Assembly (NCBI GenBank): GCA_026710225.1
Contig: JAPORI010000044.1
Location: forward strand, 1-24,920
From: Betaproteobacteria bacterium
GTDB taxonomy: Bacteria; Pseudomonadota; Gammaproteobacteria; Tethybacterales; Tethybacteraceae
DNA length: 24,920 nt
Reading direction: 5' to 3'
Of the stretch, positions 18,312 to 24,920 are shown piece after piece (positions within the stretch are counted from its first letter, which is position 1; every line of letters begins with the position of its first letter). Both the position numbers and the translations under genes were made by a program. The notes beneath the pieces were generated by a model. That model was not told the DNA's origin and did no database searches. It worked only from the letters and a program-made list of their open reading frames with translations.

Positions 18312-18385
18312 TGGAGGCGGGAGTCGGAATCGAACCGGCGTACACGGCTTTGCAGGCCGCTGCATGACCACTCTGCCATCCCGCC
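18312..18385 (-). tRNA. tRNA-Cys (anticodon GCA)
   Basis: On the minus strand the acceptor stem is GGCGGGA/TCCCGCC with discriminator T and an encoded CCA (18312-18314). The anticodon GCA lies at 18351-18353 and the T-loop GTTCGATTC is intact. It is the third member of a minus-strand set after tRNA-Gly and the small gene at 18454-18669. Confidence 0.95.
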
Positions 18386-18453
18386 GCAGAAAAGGCAGAG
18401 TGTCTAACTACAGATTCTCTGCAAGAATGATAGCCGCAGCCGGTGCTTTTGCT

Positions 18454-18669
18454 TCACAGCCGCGTTGACAGAACCGAAATGCGCTTGGACAGTTCGCGAA
18501 TCGATGCGGGCAGTTCACGCATTTGCGGATTCTGGTTCAGGTAGGAGACCAGTTCGTGCAGGGAGGTCGCCAGTTCGGTGAGTGCCAGGGCCGCCATCCT
18601 TATCTCTTCAATGGGCAACTCGGCATCTGCGGCACCGGCCTTCTTTTTTTCCGTGGCTTTTGAACTCAT
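18454..18669 (-). CDS. Uncharacterised small helical protein between two tRNA genes
   Basis: A 71-aa protein that I do not recognise. The N-terminal 15 residues are charged and Lys/Ala-rich. From about residue 19 to the end the sequence looks like amphipathic helix (ALALTELATSLHELVSYL, then IRELSKRISVLSTRL). Codon use (CTG leucines, GC-ending codons) resembles neighbouring real genes, which favours true coding. There is no signal peptide, membrane segment or cysteine. No clear Shine-Dalgarno precedes the ATG. It lies on the same strand as tRNA-Gly (81 nt upstream) and tRNA-Cys (68 nt downstream), so it may be co-transcribed with them. Function unknown; a small chance remains that it is not translated. 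Confidence 0.6.
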   Translation of the reverse strand: MSSKATEKKKAGAADAELPIEEIRMAALALTELATSLHELVSYLNQNPQMRELPASIRELSKRISVLSTRL

Positions 18670-18750
18670 TTACATTGCGGGGCGGGGCGGACCGGGTGGG
18701 CCGCCAGTGGCAAACCCATTCTATCACCTTGGCCAGCAGACCTGTTGGGG

Positions 18751-18823
18751 AGCGGAAGACGAGACTCGAACTCGCGACCTCAACCTTGGCAAGGTTGCGC
18801 TCTACCAACTGAGCTACTTCCGC
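18751..18823 (-). tRNA. tRNA-Gly (anticodon GCC)
   Basis: On the minus strand the acceptor stem is GCGGAAG/CTTCCGC with discriminator T. The anticodon GCC is at 18788-18790 in a perfect AACCT/AGGTT stem, and GTTCGAGTC forms the T-loop. CCC follows, so CCA is not encoded. TAGAAT at 18859-18864 on the minus strand could be its -10 element. Confidence 0.96.
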
Positions 18824-18894
18824 CTGCTAATTGGGGGCATCTGGCAGCCGGGGGAAAGATTCTACCTGATGCTGTCCCGCGGCCGCCGGTGTGA

Positions 18895-18900
18895 GAGAAT
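18895..18900 (+). promoter_or_regulatory. Candidate -10 element for pdxH (leaderless)
   Basis: GAGAAT ends 7 nt before GTG 18908 and is the main argument for choosing that start over ATG 18869. No convincing -35. Confidence 0.28.
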
Positions 18901-18907
18901 CGCCATC

Positions 18908-19513
18908 GTGCCCGAACTGAACATCCCCCCGCAATCCGACCCGCTTGCCGTGATGGGCCAATGGCTGGCCGAGGCTGTTGCCCAGATTGCCGACAATCCG
19001 GACGCCGCCTGCCTGGCCACTGCCGACGGCGACGGGATGCCCGATGCGCGCTATGTGCTGGTAAAGAGGATTGACCACAATGGTGCCCATTTCTTCACCA
19101 ATCGAGACAGTGCCAAGGGTCGGCAGTTGCAGGATAGGCAACAGGCGGCGCTGGCTTTCTACTGGCGCGAACAGGGTCGGCAACTGCGTTGCCGGGGCAG
19201 CGTCTTCGAACTCGAGCGGGGGCAGGTAGCCGCCTATTTTGCAACCCGTTCCCGGCCGAGTCGGATCGGCGCCTGGGCTTCCCGGCAATCGCGCCCGCTG
19301 GCGAGCATCGAGCAGTTGCAGGAAGCATGCCGGATTGCCGATGCGCAGTATCCCGGGGATGAGGTTCCCCTGCCGGATCACTGGACCGGCTTTTGCCTGG
19401 TGCCCGGCCAGATCGAGTTCTGGCAGGAAGGGGAGCACCGGCTGCACGAGCGAATCAGGTTTTGGCGCGCAGCCGAAAGCGCAGCCTGGCAGTGCGAAAG
19501 GCTGTATCCGTGA
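18908..19513 (+). CDS. pdxH: Pyridoxine/pyridoxamine 5'-phosphate oxidase
   Basis: An FMN-dependent oxidase that converts PNP or PMP to pyridoxal 5'-phosphate. Family motifs are clear: DPLAVMGQWLAEA at the start, RYVLVKRID, FFTNRDSAKGRQL, YFATRSRPSRIGAWASRQS, and the C-terminal QIEFWQEGEHRLHER with ERLYP at the end. The start is uncertain. GTG 18908 gives 201 aa and follows a GAGAAT by 7 nt. ATG 18869 gives 214 aa and has a GGGGGAAAG upstream, but adds a non-conserved stretch. Either way the N-terminal RxxY segment of E. coli PdxH is missing. The stop overlaps the aroK GTG by 4 nt. Confidence 0.93.
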   Translation: MPELNIPPQSDPLAVMGQWLAEAVAQIADNPDAACLATADGDGMPDARYVLVKRIDHNGAHFFTNRDSAKGRQLQDRQQAALAFYWREQGRQLRCRGSVFELERGQVAAYFATRSRPSRIGAWASRQSRPLASIEQLQEACRIADAQYPGDEVPLPDHWTGFCLVPGQIEFWQEGEHRLHERIRFWRAAESAAWQCERLYP

Positions 19514-20022
19514 GCGAGCCGCGCAGCATCGCGCTGATCGGGATGATGGGTGCCGGCAAGAGCACCCTGGCGCCGCTGGTGGCCGCCGAGTTGAAACTTG
19601 ACTGGATCGATATTGATGCGCAGATTGAAGCCAGGCTTGGCAAGAGCATAGTGAGCATCTTTGCCGAAGACGGCAAGGAGCATTTTCGTGATCTTGAAAG
19701 CGAGCAGCTGGCGCAATCACTGGCCAAGTCACCGGCGGTGATTGCCACCGGCGGCGGCTGCGTGCTGCGCACGAAAAACCGCGACCTGCTGGCCGGCTGC
19801 CGTTGTGCATATCTGGAACTTCCCGATCATGAACTGATCAGGCGCATTGGCGATGGCGGCAACCGGCCGCTGCTTGATGCCAACCAGTTGAGCGACCAGA
19901 TCAGCCAACTGCTTGCCGAGCGCACCTCGATTTACCGTCAGTTGGCCGATTGCACGGTGCGCATCGACAAGCCGGAAGCGCCGCAGGATACCTGCCGGCG
20001 CATCGTTGCCGCGCTGGCCTGA
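19510..20022 (+). CDS. aroK: Shikimate kinase
   Basis: A 170-aa kinase that phosphorylates shikimate at O3. The P-loop is GMMGAGKST (residues 11-19). DIDAQIE carries the substrate-binding Asp, HFRDLESEQL the binding Arg, and ATGGGCV the Gly-rich shikimate loop. NRPLL in the lid follows. GTG 19510 was chosen because it overlaps the pdxH stop (GTGA) and starts the family sequence. The longer open frame upstream is a shadow of pdxH. AroB follows after 10 nt, the usual aroK-aroB pair. Confidence 0.95.
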   Translation: MSEPRSIALIGMMGAGKSTLAPLVAAELKLDWIDIDAQIEARLGKSIVSIFAEDGKEHFRDLESEQLAQSLAKSPAVIATGGGCVLRTKNRDLLAGCRCAYLELPDHELIRRIGDGGNRPLLDANQLSDQISQLLAERTSIYRQLADCTVRIDKPEAPQDTCRRIVAALA

Positions 20023-20032
20023 GGCGGCTGTA

Positions 20033-21136
20033 ATGACAACCATCGCCCGGCACCGGCTTGAGCTGGCCGACGGCCGCAGCAGTGACATCCTGATCGGAGC
20101 GGGACTGGCCGGCCAGGCCGCCAGTTATGAATCGCTGGACGCGCGGCGGGTGCTGATGGTGTGCGACGAGGAACTGGTTGCCAGCCATGGGCAACTGGTA
20201 AGGCAGGCGCTTGCCGGTGCGGTGGTGGAGACGGTTGCGGTTGCCGGTCGGGAGGCATCAAAGAACTGGCCGGAGGTTATCAGACTGTGTGATGCAATGG
20301 CAGCTGCCGGCCTCGAGCGCGCTGATGCCCTGGTTGCGGTGGGCGGCGGGGTGATCACCGATCTGGCCGGATTTGCCGCCGGCATCTATCAGCGCGGGAT
20401 TGCCTGCGTCTATGTTCCGACCACGCTGCTTGCCCAGGTCGATGCGTCAATCGGCGGCAAGACCGGCATCAATCTGGCCGCCGGCAAGAACCTGATCGGC
20501 GTGTTCCGCCAGCCGCAGATCGTGATCGCCGATTCGCAAACCTTGGCCAGCCTGCCACCTAGGCACTGGTCGGCGGGGATGGCCGAAGTCGTCAAGCACG
20601 CAGTTCTGGATGAAAAGCTTTGGCAACTTCTTGGCAGCATGCTTGCCGATACCAATCTGGCGCAATTGTCGCCGGAGCAAATCGCGACTCTAGTCGCGGC
20701 CAATGTAAAGTGCAAGGCGGCGATAGTCGCTGCTGACGAGCGCGAGCGCGGCCGGCGGGCGCTGCTCAATCTCGGGCACACCTTTGCCCATGCGCTGGAA
20801 GCGGCACTGGGATACGAGGGCATCAGTCACGGCGAGGCGGTTGCCTGTGGGCTGCTCGCCGCCTGCCGGCTGGCAGCCGCAGTCGGGGTTGGTGAAGCCG
20901 AGCTGTTCGATCAGGTAGCAGGGCGGCTGGCGGCCGCTTCCCATCCGGACCACCCGCTGCCGCAGCGCTGGCCGGATCACGATCGGGAGCGGCTGCATCA
21001 GGCGATGGCCAGCGACAAGAAGCGCGCCGGTCATCTGCGTTTCGTGCTGCCGCGGCAAATCGGCGACGTGTTCGTCAGCGAGGATGCCATCGCCCGGGAA
21101 ATGGTTGACGCGGCCATTGATGTTTTGCTGATGTGA
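20033..21136 (+). CDS. aroB: 3-dehydroquinate synthase
   Basis: A 367-aa NAD- and zinc-dependent enzyme that cyclises DAHP to 3-dehydroquinate, the second step of the shikimate pathway. GGGVITDLAGFAAG binds NAD and VPTTLLAQVDASIGGKTGIN follows. The zinc ligands are Glu185 (GMAEVVKH), His249 (NLGHTFAH) and His266 (SHGEAVA), matching E. coli Glu184/His247/His264. ATG 20033 was chosen with GAGG 8 nt upstream; the frame is open further upstream only as a shadow of aroK. A 35-nt gap containing a TAGAAT element separates it from hemB. Confidence 0.97.
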   Translation: MTTIARHRLELADGRSSDILIGAGLAGQAASYESLDARRVLMVCDEELVASHGQLVRQALAGAVVETVAVAGREASKNWPEVIRLCDAMAAAGLERADALVAVGGGVITDLAGFAAGIYQRGIACVYVPTTLLAQVDASIGGKTGINLAAGKNLIGVFRQPQIVIADSQTLASLPPRHWSAGMAEVVKHAVLDEKLWQLLGSMLADTNLAQLSPEQIATLVAANVKCKAAIVAADERERGRRALLNLGHTFAHALEAALGYEGISHGEAVACGLLAACRLAAAVGVGEAELFDQVAGRLAAASHPDHPLPQRWPDHDRERLHQAMASDKKRAGHLRFVLPRQIGDVFVSEDAIAREMVDAAIDVLLM

Positions 21137-21156
21137 AGACATCGGTGAGCGGCAAT

Positions 21157-21162
21157 TAGAAT
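21157..21162 (+). promoter_or_regulatory. Candidate -10 element for hemB (leaderless)
   Basis: TAGAAT ends 9 nt before the hemB ATG in the 35-nt aroB-hemB gap; no Shine-Dalgarno is present. No convincing -35. Confidence 0.35.
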
Positions 21163-21171
21163 CGGATTTGC

Positions 21172-22188
21172 ATGGCAAAGCGGGAAACCAATAAAATGCG
21201 GCTGCGCCGGCGGCCGCGCCGGATGCGCAGCCGCACCTTCGTTCGCGATCTGGTTGCGCAGAGCAATCTTGCCAGCCGCGACTTGATCTGGCCGCTGTTT
21301 ATTCACGCCGAATCAACTCCGGCGGCAATCTCCTCGATGCCGCAGGTGCAGCGGCTTGACGAGAAGTCATTGCTTGCCCGCTGCGAACGCGCCAGCCGGC
21401 TGGGTTTGAGCGCGGTTGCGCTGTTTCCCTGTCTTGCCGACGATCTGCGCAGCGCCGACGGCCGTGAAGCCTGGAATGATGATGGGCTGGTGCAAAGGCG
21501 GATTGGCGCGATCAAGCGCGAGTTTCCGGATCTGGGGGTGATGGCTGATGTCGCTTTGGATCCATACACCGAACACGGACACGACGGGCTGCTGGCCGAA
21601 GATGGAAGCGTGCTCAACGACGAGACCGTCGCCTGCCTGGCCCGGCAGGCGCTGTCGCTGGCTGGCGCCGGCGCCGACATCGTTGCCCCTTCCGACATGA
21701 TGGACGCCCGCATCGGGGTGATTCGGGAAAGCCTGGAACATGCCGGGTTTTCCGATACCCTGATTGTTTCGTATGCGGTCAAGTATGCATCAGCCTTCTA
21801 CGGCCCGTTTCGCGACGCGCTCGGATCGGCGGCGAAACTGAAAGGCGACAAGCGCACCTACCAGATGGATTTTCGCAACCGCCGGGAAGCGCGTCTGGAA
21901 GCGGAACTGGATGTCGAGGAAGGAGCCGACATGCTGCTGGTCAAGCCGGGAATGCCCTGTCTTGACATAGTACGCGACCTGGCCGAACTCAGCCCGGTGC
22001 CGGTGCTTGCCTATCAGGTATCCGGTGAGTACGCAATGCTGGCCGCCGCATCGGAAGCCGGCTGGATCGAGCGCACTCCGGCGGTGCTGGAGAGCCTGAT
22101 CGCCTTCAAGCGCGCTGGTGCATCCGGAATCGTCAGTTACTGGGCGGCCGAAGCCGCTGAGGCGCTTGGCGAATTAACCGGCGCTTAG
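21172..22188 (+). CDS. hemB: Delta-aminolevulinic acid dehydratase (porphobilinogen synthase)
   Basis: A 338-aa enzyme that condenses two 5-aminolevulinate molecules into porphobilinogen. Schiff-base lysines are Lys204 (SYAVKYASAFYGP) and Lys258 (LLVKPGMPC). The metal-site segment reads DVALDPYTEHGHDG, with Asp/Ala in place of the three cysteines of zinc enzymes, so this is the Mg-dependent type known from Pseudomonas. Cys replaces the usual Tyr after KPGMP. The start ATG lacks a Shine-Dalgarno, and TAGAAT lies 9 nt upstream. It converges on the periplasmic protease gene with a 4-nt gap. Confidence 0.97.
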   Translation: MAKRETNKMRLRRRPRRMRSRTFVRDLVAQSNLASRDLIWPLFIHAESTPAAISSMPQVQRLDEKSLLARCERASRLGLSAVALFPCLADDLRSADGREAWNDDGLVQRRIGAIKREFPDLGVMADVALDPYTEHGHDGLLAEDGSVLNDETVACLARQALSLAGAGADIVAPSDMMDARIGVIRESLEHAGFSDTLIVSYAVKYASAFYGPFRDALGSAAKLKGDKRTYQMDFRNRREARLEAELDVEEGADMLLVKPGMPCLDIVRDLAELSPVPVLAYQVSGEYAMLAAASEAGWIERTPAVLESLIAFKRAGASGIVSYWAAEAAEALGELTGA

Positions 22189-22192
22189 CGCG

Positions 22193-23671
22193 CTACTGCT
22201 GATCGTCTAGCTGGCTCTCGTCCTCGTCGTCGGACTTGGCATCCAGATCGGCAGTTACCAGAATAAGGTTTTGCTCTGGCGAGGCCTTGATCCAAAAGCC
22301 GATCTTGCCGCCCTTGATCTTCTTGAGAAATCCTGACAACTGGGCCGCGTCGCGAAAGCCGATCGTCCGGCCTTCGAATACGATCCGGTAAATCAGCGAT
22401 CCGGGCGGAATCTTGGCAACCAGTTCATCCGGCGTGCTGCTGCCGGGAACAAAACCTTCCAGAATCGCCCCGACTGCGGTTTCGAACTTCTGGCGTTCCT
22501 CTTCGCTAAGATCGCGCAGCACCATTCCCAGGGTTTCGGAAGCCAGTTCACTTGCTTCCTCTTCTTCGGCGGCTGCCGTTTCTTCACCGAGTTCGCCGAT
22601 TTGCGCTTGCAACTTGATTACCTCGCCGTTGCGCCACACCTGAAAACTGGCGGTGCTGCCCGGCTTGGTTGCCGCGACCTGACGGGGCAAATCCGGCATA
22701 TCCTTGATCGGGGTGCCGTTGTAGGAAATGATCACATCGCCAATCTCGACGCCAGCCTTGTCGGCACCGGAACCAGGCACCACTTCCGATACCAGCGCTC
22801 CGCCTTCGTATATTCCCGGCAACTGCATCACATCTCGCTGCTCGTCAGTCAAGATGCCGAACTTTACCCCGAGCAGGCCGCGCTTGACTGGTCCGCTGCG
22901 CAACTTGTGGTGAATCCCGATCGCCAGATCGATCGGGATGGCCAGCGAATAGCCGGCAAATGATCCGGTTGGCGAGATGATCTGGGAGTTGATGCCGATC
23001 ACCTCGCCTTTCAGATTGAGCAGCGGTCCGCCGGAGTTGCCCGGATTGACTGCCGCATCGGTCTGGATGAATGGTACGTAGACGCTCGATGCATCGCGCT
23101 CGATGGCGCTGACGATGCCGGCGGTAACCGTGTTCTTTAGCCGCAGCGGCGAGCCGATTGCGATTACCCACTCGCCGACTTTAAGATTCTCGGCGGTGCC
23201 GATGATGGCCGGCCGCAACTTGCTTTCCGGTTCGATCTTGATCAGGGCGATGTCGGTCAACTCGTCGCTGCCGATCACTTCCGCCTCGTATTCGCTGCCG
23301 TCAAACAGCTCGATTTTCAGTTCGGTGGCGCCGCGCACGACATGCTCGTTGGTGAGGATGTAGCCGTCCTCGGAGAGGATGAATCCTGATCCGAAGCCGG
23401 AGCGGCGCCGCTCGCGCGGCGGCAGTTGTGGCATCAGGCGCGGGTCGAGAAATGGGAACGGAAAAGGAAACTGCTGCTCACGCACGATGCTGGAAGAGGA
23501 TATGCTCACCACCGATTCGCGGTTTTGCTCGACCAAAACGGTGAAATCGGGTAGGCCGTGCGCCTGCACACTGCTTGGCGGCAGGCCTATACACACTGCG
23601 ATCAGAAAGGCTACGCTGCGTCGGGCCAGGGAAACGGGGCAAAAAGACAGATTGACTGGAAAGATGCGCAT
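22193..23671 (-). CDS. Periplasmic Do-type serine protease (DegP/DegQ/MucD family)
   Basis: 492 aa. A signal peptide (about residues 15-37, ending SSVQA) is followed by a trypsin-like domain with catalytic His110 (TNEHVV), Asp140 (TDIALI) and Ser213 (GNSGGP). A Phe/Pro-rich LA-type loop lies at residues 66-90. A first PDZ domain begins near GLLGVKFGIL, an acidic Glu-rich linker follows, and a second, shorter PDZ domain ends in an acidic tail. Do proteases degrade or chaperone misfolded envelope proteins; MucD, DegP and DegQ cannot be told apart from sequence alone. It lies downstream of hslU on the same strand with its own good -10 (TATAAT). Confidence 0.93.
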   Translation of the reverse strand: MRIFPVNLSFCPVSLARRSVAFLIAVCIGLPPSSVQAHGLPDFTVLVEQNRESVVSISSSSIVREQQFPFPFPFLDPRLMPQLPPRERRRSGFGSGFILSEDGYILTNEHVVRGATELKIELFDGSEYEAEVIGSDELTDIALIKIEPESKLRPAIIGTAENLKVGEWVIAIGSPLRLKNTVTAGIVSAIERDASSVYVPFIQTDAAVNPGNSGGPLLNLKGEVIGINSQIISPTGSFAGYSLAIPIDLAIGIHHKLRSGPVKRGLLGVKFGILTDEQRDVMQLPGIYEGGALVSEVVPGSGADKAGVEIGDVIISYNGTPIKDMPDLPRQVAATKPGSTASFQVWRNGEVIKLQAQIGELGEETAAAEEEEASELASETLGMVLRDLSEEERQKFETAVGAILEGFVPGSSTPDELVAKIPPGSLIYRIVFEGRTIGFRDAAQLSGFLKKIKGGKIGFWIKASPEQNLILVTADLDAKSDDEDESQLDDQQ

Positions 23672-23705
23672 AAGGCGGTGGATTTGGTAGTTGCGAGAAA
23701 AGATG

Positions 23706-24920
23706 TCAGATTATATAGCGGGACGAGGCACTGTCGCCGGCGAGCACCTGCAGACTCTCGTCAACCATCTTGGCGTCGAACACCACTTTCTTGCCCTGCA
23801 GCAAGTCGGCGCCGAAGGCGGTGTCTTCAAGCAGCTTTTCCATCAGGGTGTGCAGCCGGCGGGCACCAATGTTCTCGTCCTGCTCGTTGCGCAGTTGAGC
23901 GATTTCGGCGATCCGGTGCACCGCTTCAGGGGAGAAGCGCAGCGACAGGCCTTCGGTCTTGAGCAGCGCTTCGTACTGACGCATCAGGCAGTGCTCGGTG
24001 CCGTCGAGAATCTTGGCGAAATCGTCGACGGTAAGCGGCGAGAGTTCTACTTTTACCGGCAGCCGTCCCTGCAGTTCCGGGATCAGATCGGAGGGGCTGG
24101 CGAAGTGAAACGATCCGGAGGCAATGAACAGGATATGATCGGTGTTGACCAGTCCGTAGCGGGTCGAGACCGTGGTGCCTTCGATCAGCGGCAGCAAGTC
24201 GCGCTGGACTCCCTGCCGGGATACATCGACATTGGCGCCGCCGCTACCGCCGCCGCCGCCGACTGCGATCTTGTCGATCTCGTCAATGAAGACTATCGCG
24301 CTTTGCTCAATGCGCTCGAGCGCTTCGTCGCGGATGTCATTGCTGTCGAGACGGTTGTCGATCTCTTCCTCGGTAAGCTGATCGAGAGCGTCGCCGATGC
24401 GCATCTTGCGCTTCTTCTTGGGCATCATGCCGCTCAGCGCCGACTGCATCTTCATGCCGATCTCCTCCATGCCGGGCATTCCGGCCAGATCAGGGGTCAT
24501 CAACTGGGCGCTTTGCGAAACTTCCACCTCGACTTCCTGCGTCTGGTCGTATTCGCCGGCATCCAGCTCCAACTTCATCTTTTGCCGATCTTCCGGAGAC
24601 AGCGCCATCCGGTCGAGGATGGTTTTCTGAGCGGCACTCTCGGCCGCTTCCCGCACCTCTTCAGCCAGATCGCTGCGCGTCTGCTCGTAGGAAATCTCGG
24701 CCAGATCGCGGATTATCGAATCGACATCGCGGCCGACATAACCGACCTCGGTGAACTTGGTGGCTTCGACCTTGATGAACGGCGCCCCGGCCATGCGCGC
24801 CAGCCGGCGGGATATCTCGGTCTTGCCGACGCCGGTGGGGCCGATCATCAGAATGTTCTTGGGGGTGATCTCATCTTGCAGATCGCGGTTGGCCACCTGC
24901 GGGCGCCGCCCGCGGTTGCG
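23706..24920 (-). CDS. hslU: HslU (ClpY) ATPase of the HslUV protease, 3' part
   Basis: Partial: the gene runs off the right edge and lacks about 31 N-terminal residues compared with E. coli. The visible reading starts with RNRGRRPQV, so the internal GTG at 24896 is not the start. Motifs are Walker A GPTGVGKT, pore loop GYVGRD, Walker B IVFIDEIDKIA and the sensor segment GARRLHTLMEKLL. The I-domain has a Met/Gly-rich stretch. The C-terminal tail SRYII resembles the SRFIL tail that docks into HslV. hslV, usually upstream, would lie outside the window. The frame is intact. Its last codons overlap the promoter of the downstream protease gene. Confidence 0.96.
   Translation of the reverse strand, partial: RNRGRRPQVANRDLQDEITPKNILMIGPTGVGKTEISRRLARMAGAPFIKVEATKFTEVGYVGRDVDSIIRDLAEISYEQTRSDLAEEVREAAESAAQKTILDRMALSPEDRQKMKLELDAGEYDQTQEVEVEVSQSAQLMTPDLAGMPGMEEIGMKMQSALSGMMPKKKRKMRIGDALDQLTEEEIDNRLDSNDIRDEALERIEQSAIVFIDEIDKIAVGGGGGSGGANVDVSRQGVQRDLLPLIEGTTVSTRYGLVNTDHILFIASGSFHFASPSDLIPELQGRLPVKVELSPLTVDDFAKILDGTEHCLMRQYEALLKTEGLSLRFSPEAVHRIAEIAQLRNEQDENIGARRLHTLMEKLLEDTAFGADLLQGKKVVFDAKMVDESLQVLAGDSASSRYII
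23710..23737 (-). promoter_or_regulatory. Candidate sigma-70-type promoter for the Do-type protease
   Basis: On the minus strand, GCGACA (23732-23737), a 16-nt spacer and a perfect TATAAT (23710-23715). The -10 overlaps the last codons of hslU. The predicted leader is about 30 nt. Confidence 0.5.

Noticed and set aside
22601..22963. Plus-strand open frames opposite the Do-type protease
   Set aside because: Antisense of conserved PDZ and protease coding sequence with no signals of their own.
24894..24896. GTG at 24896 (minus) as the hslU start
   Set aside because: The frame remains open to the window edge and the upstream residues match the HslU family, so this codon is internal.

Overview
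This window looks like a core chromosomal segment of a GC-rich (roughly 60%) gammaproteobacterium. The block tRNA-Leu, tig, clpP, clpX, lon, hupB, tRNA-Val, tRNA-Asp, ppiD is the classic gammaproteobacterial order, and fabI sits directly beyond ppiD as in Pseudomonas. The metX-metW pair and a HemB without the zinc cysteine triad also resemble Pseudomonas-type genomes. I cannot assign a genus from sequence alone. No phage, insertion sequence, CRISPR array or other mobile element is visible, and coding density is very high. No gap between genes exceeds 300 bases.

Layout. (1) 1-5608 (+): the 3' end of an rlpA-like gene, then metX, metW, a suhB-type inositol monophosphatase and mutS, mostly with 1-4 nt overlaps, so probably one transcript. 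(2) 5619-7739: cutA (-), diverging from a BioC/NDUFAF5-like methyltransferase (+) and a CysB-like LysR regulator (+). (3) 7867-16287 (+): the proteostasis block. It holds tRNA-Leu(UAG), trigger factor, ClpP, ClpX, Lon, HU, tRNA-Val(UAC), tRNA-Asp(GUC) and the periplasmic chaperone PpiD. (4) 16284-18151: fabI (-), diverging from hemE (+). (5) 18312-18823 (-): tRNA-Gly(GCC), an unrecognised 71-codon gene, and tRNA-Cys(GCA). (6) 18908-22188 (+): pdxH, aroK, aroB, hemB. (7) 22193-24920 (-): a DegP/DegQ-type periplasmic protease and the 3' part of hslU.

How the genes fit together. The window concentrates protein quality control: a ribosome-associated chaperone, ClpXP, Lon, HslU, a Do-type protease and PpiD. 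The remaining genes are biosynthetic: methionine, fatty acid, tetrapyrrole, PLP and shikimate.

Most of this is ordinary housekeeping DNA, and I found no clear undescribed multi-gene system. The points most worth a second look are four. The trigger factor has lost its ribosome-docking signature and has an eroded PPIase domain. Several SD-less genes carry a -10-like hexamer 7-9 nt before the start codon, which suggests leaderless mRNAs. A small orphan gene is embedded between tRNA-Gly and tRNA-Cys. CutA carries extra cysteines.
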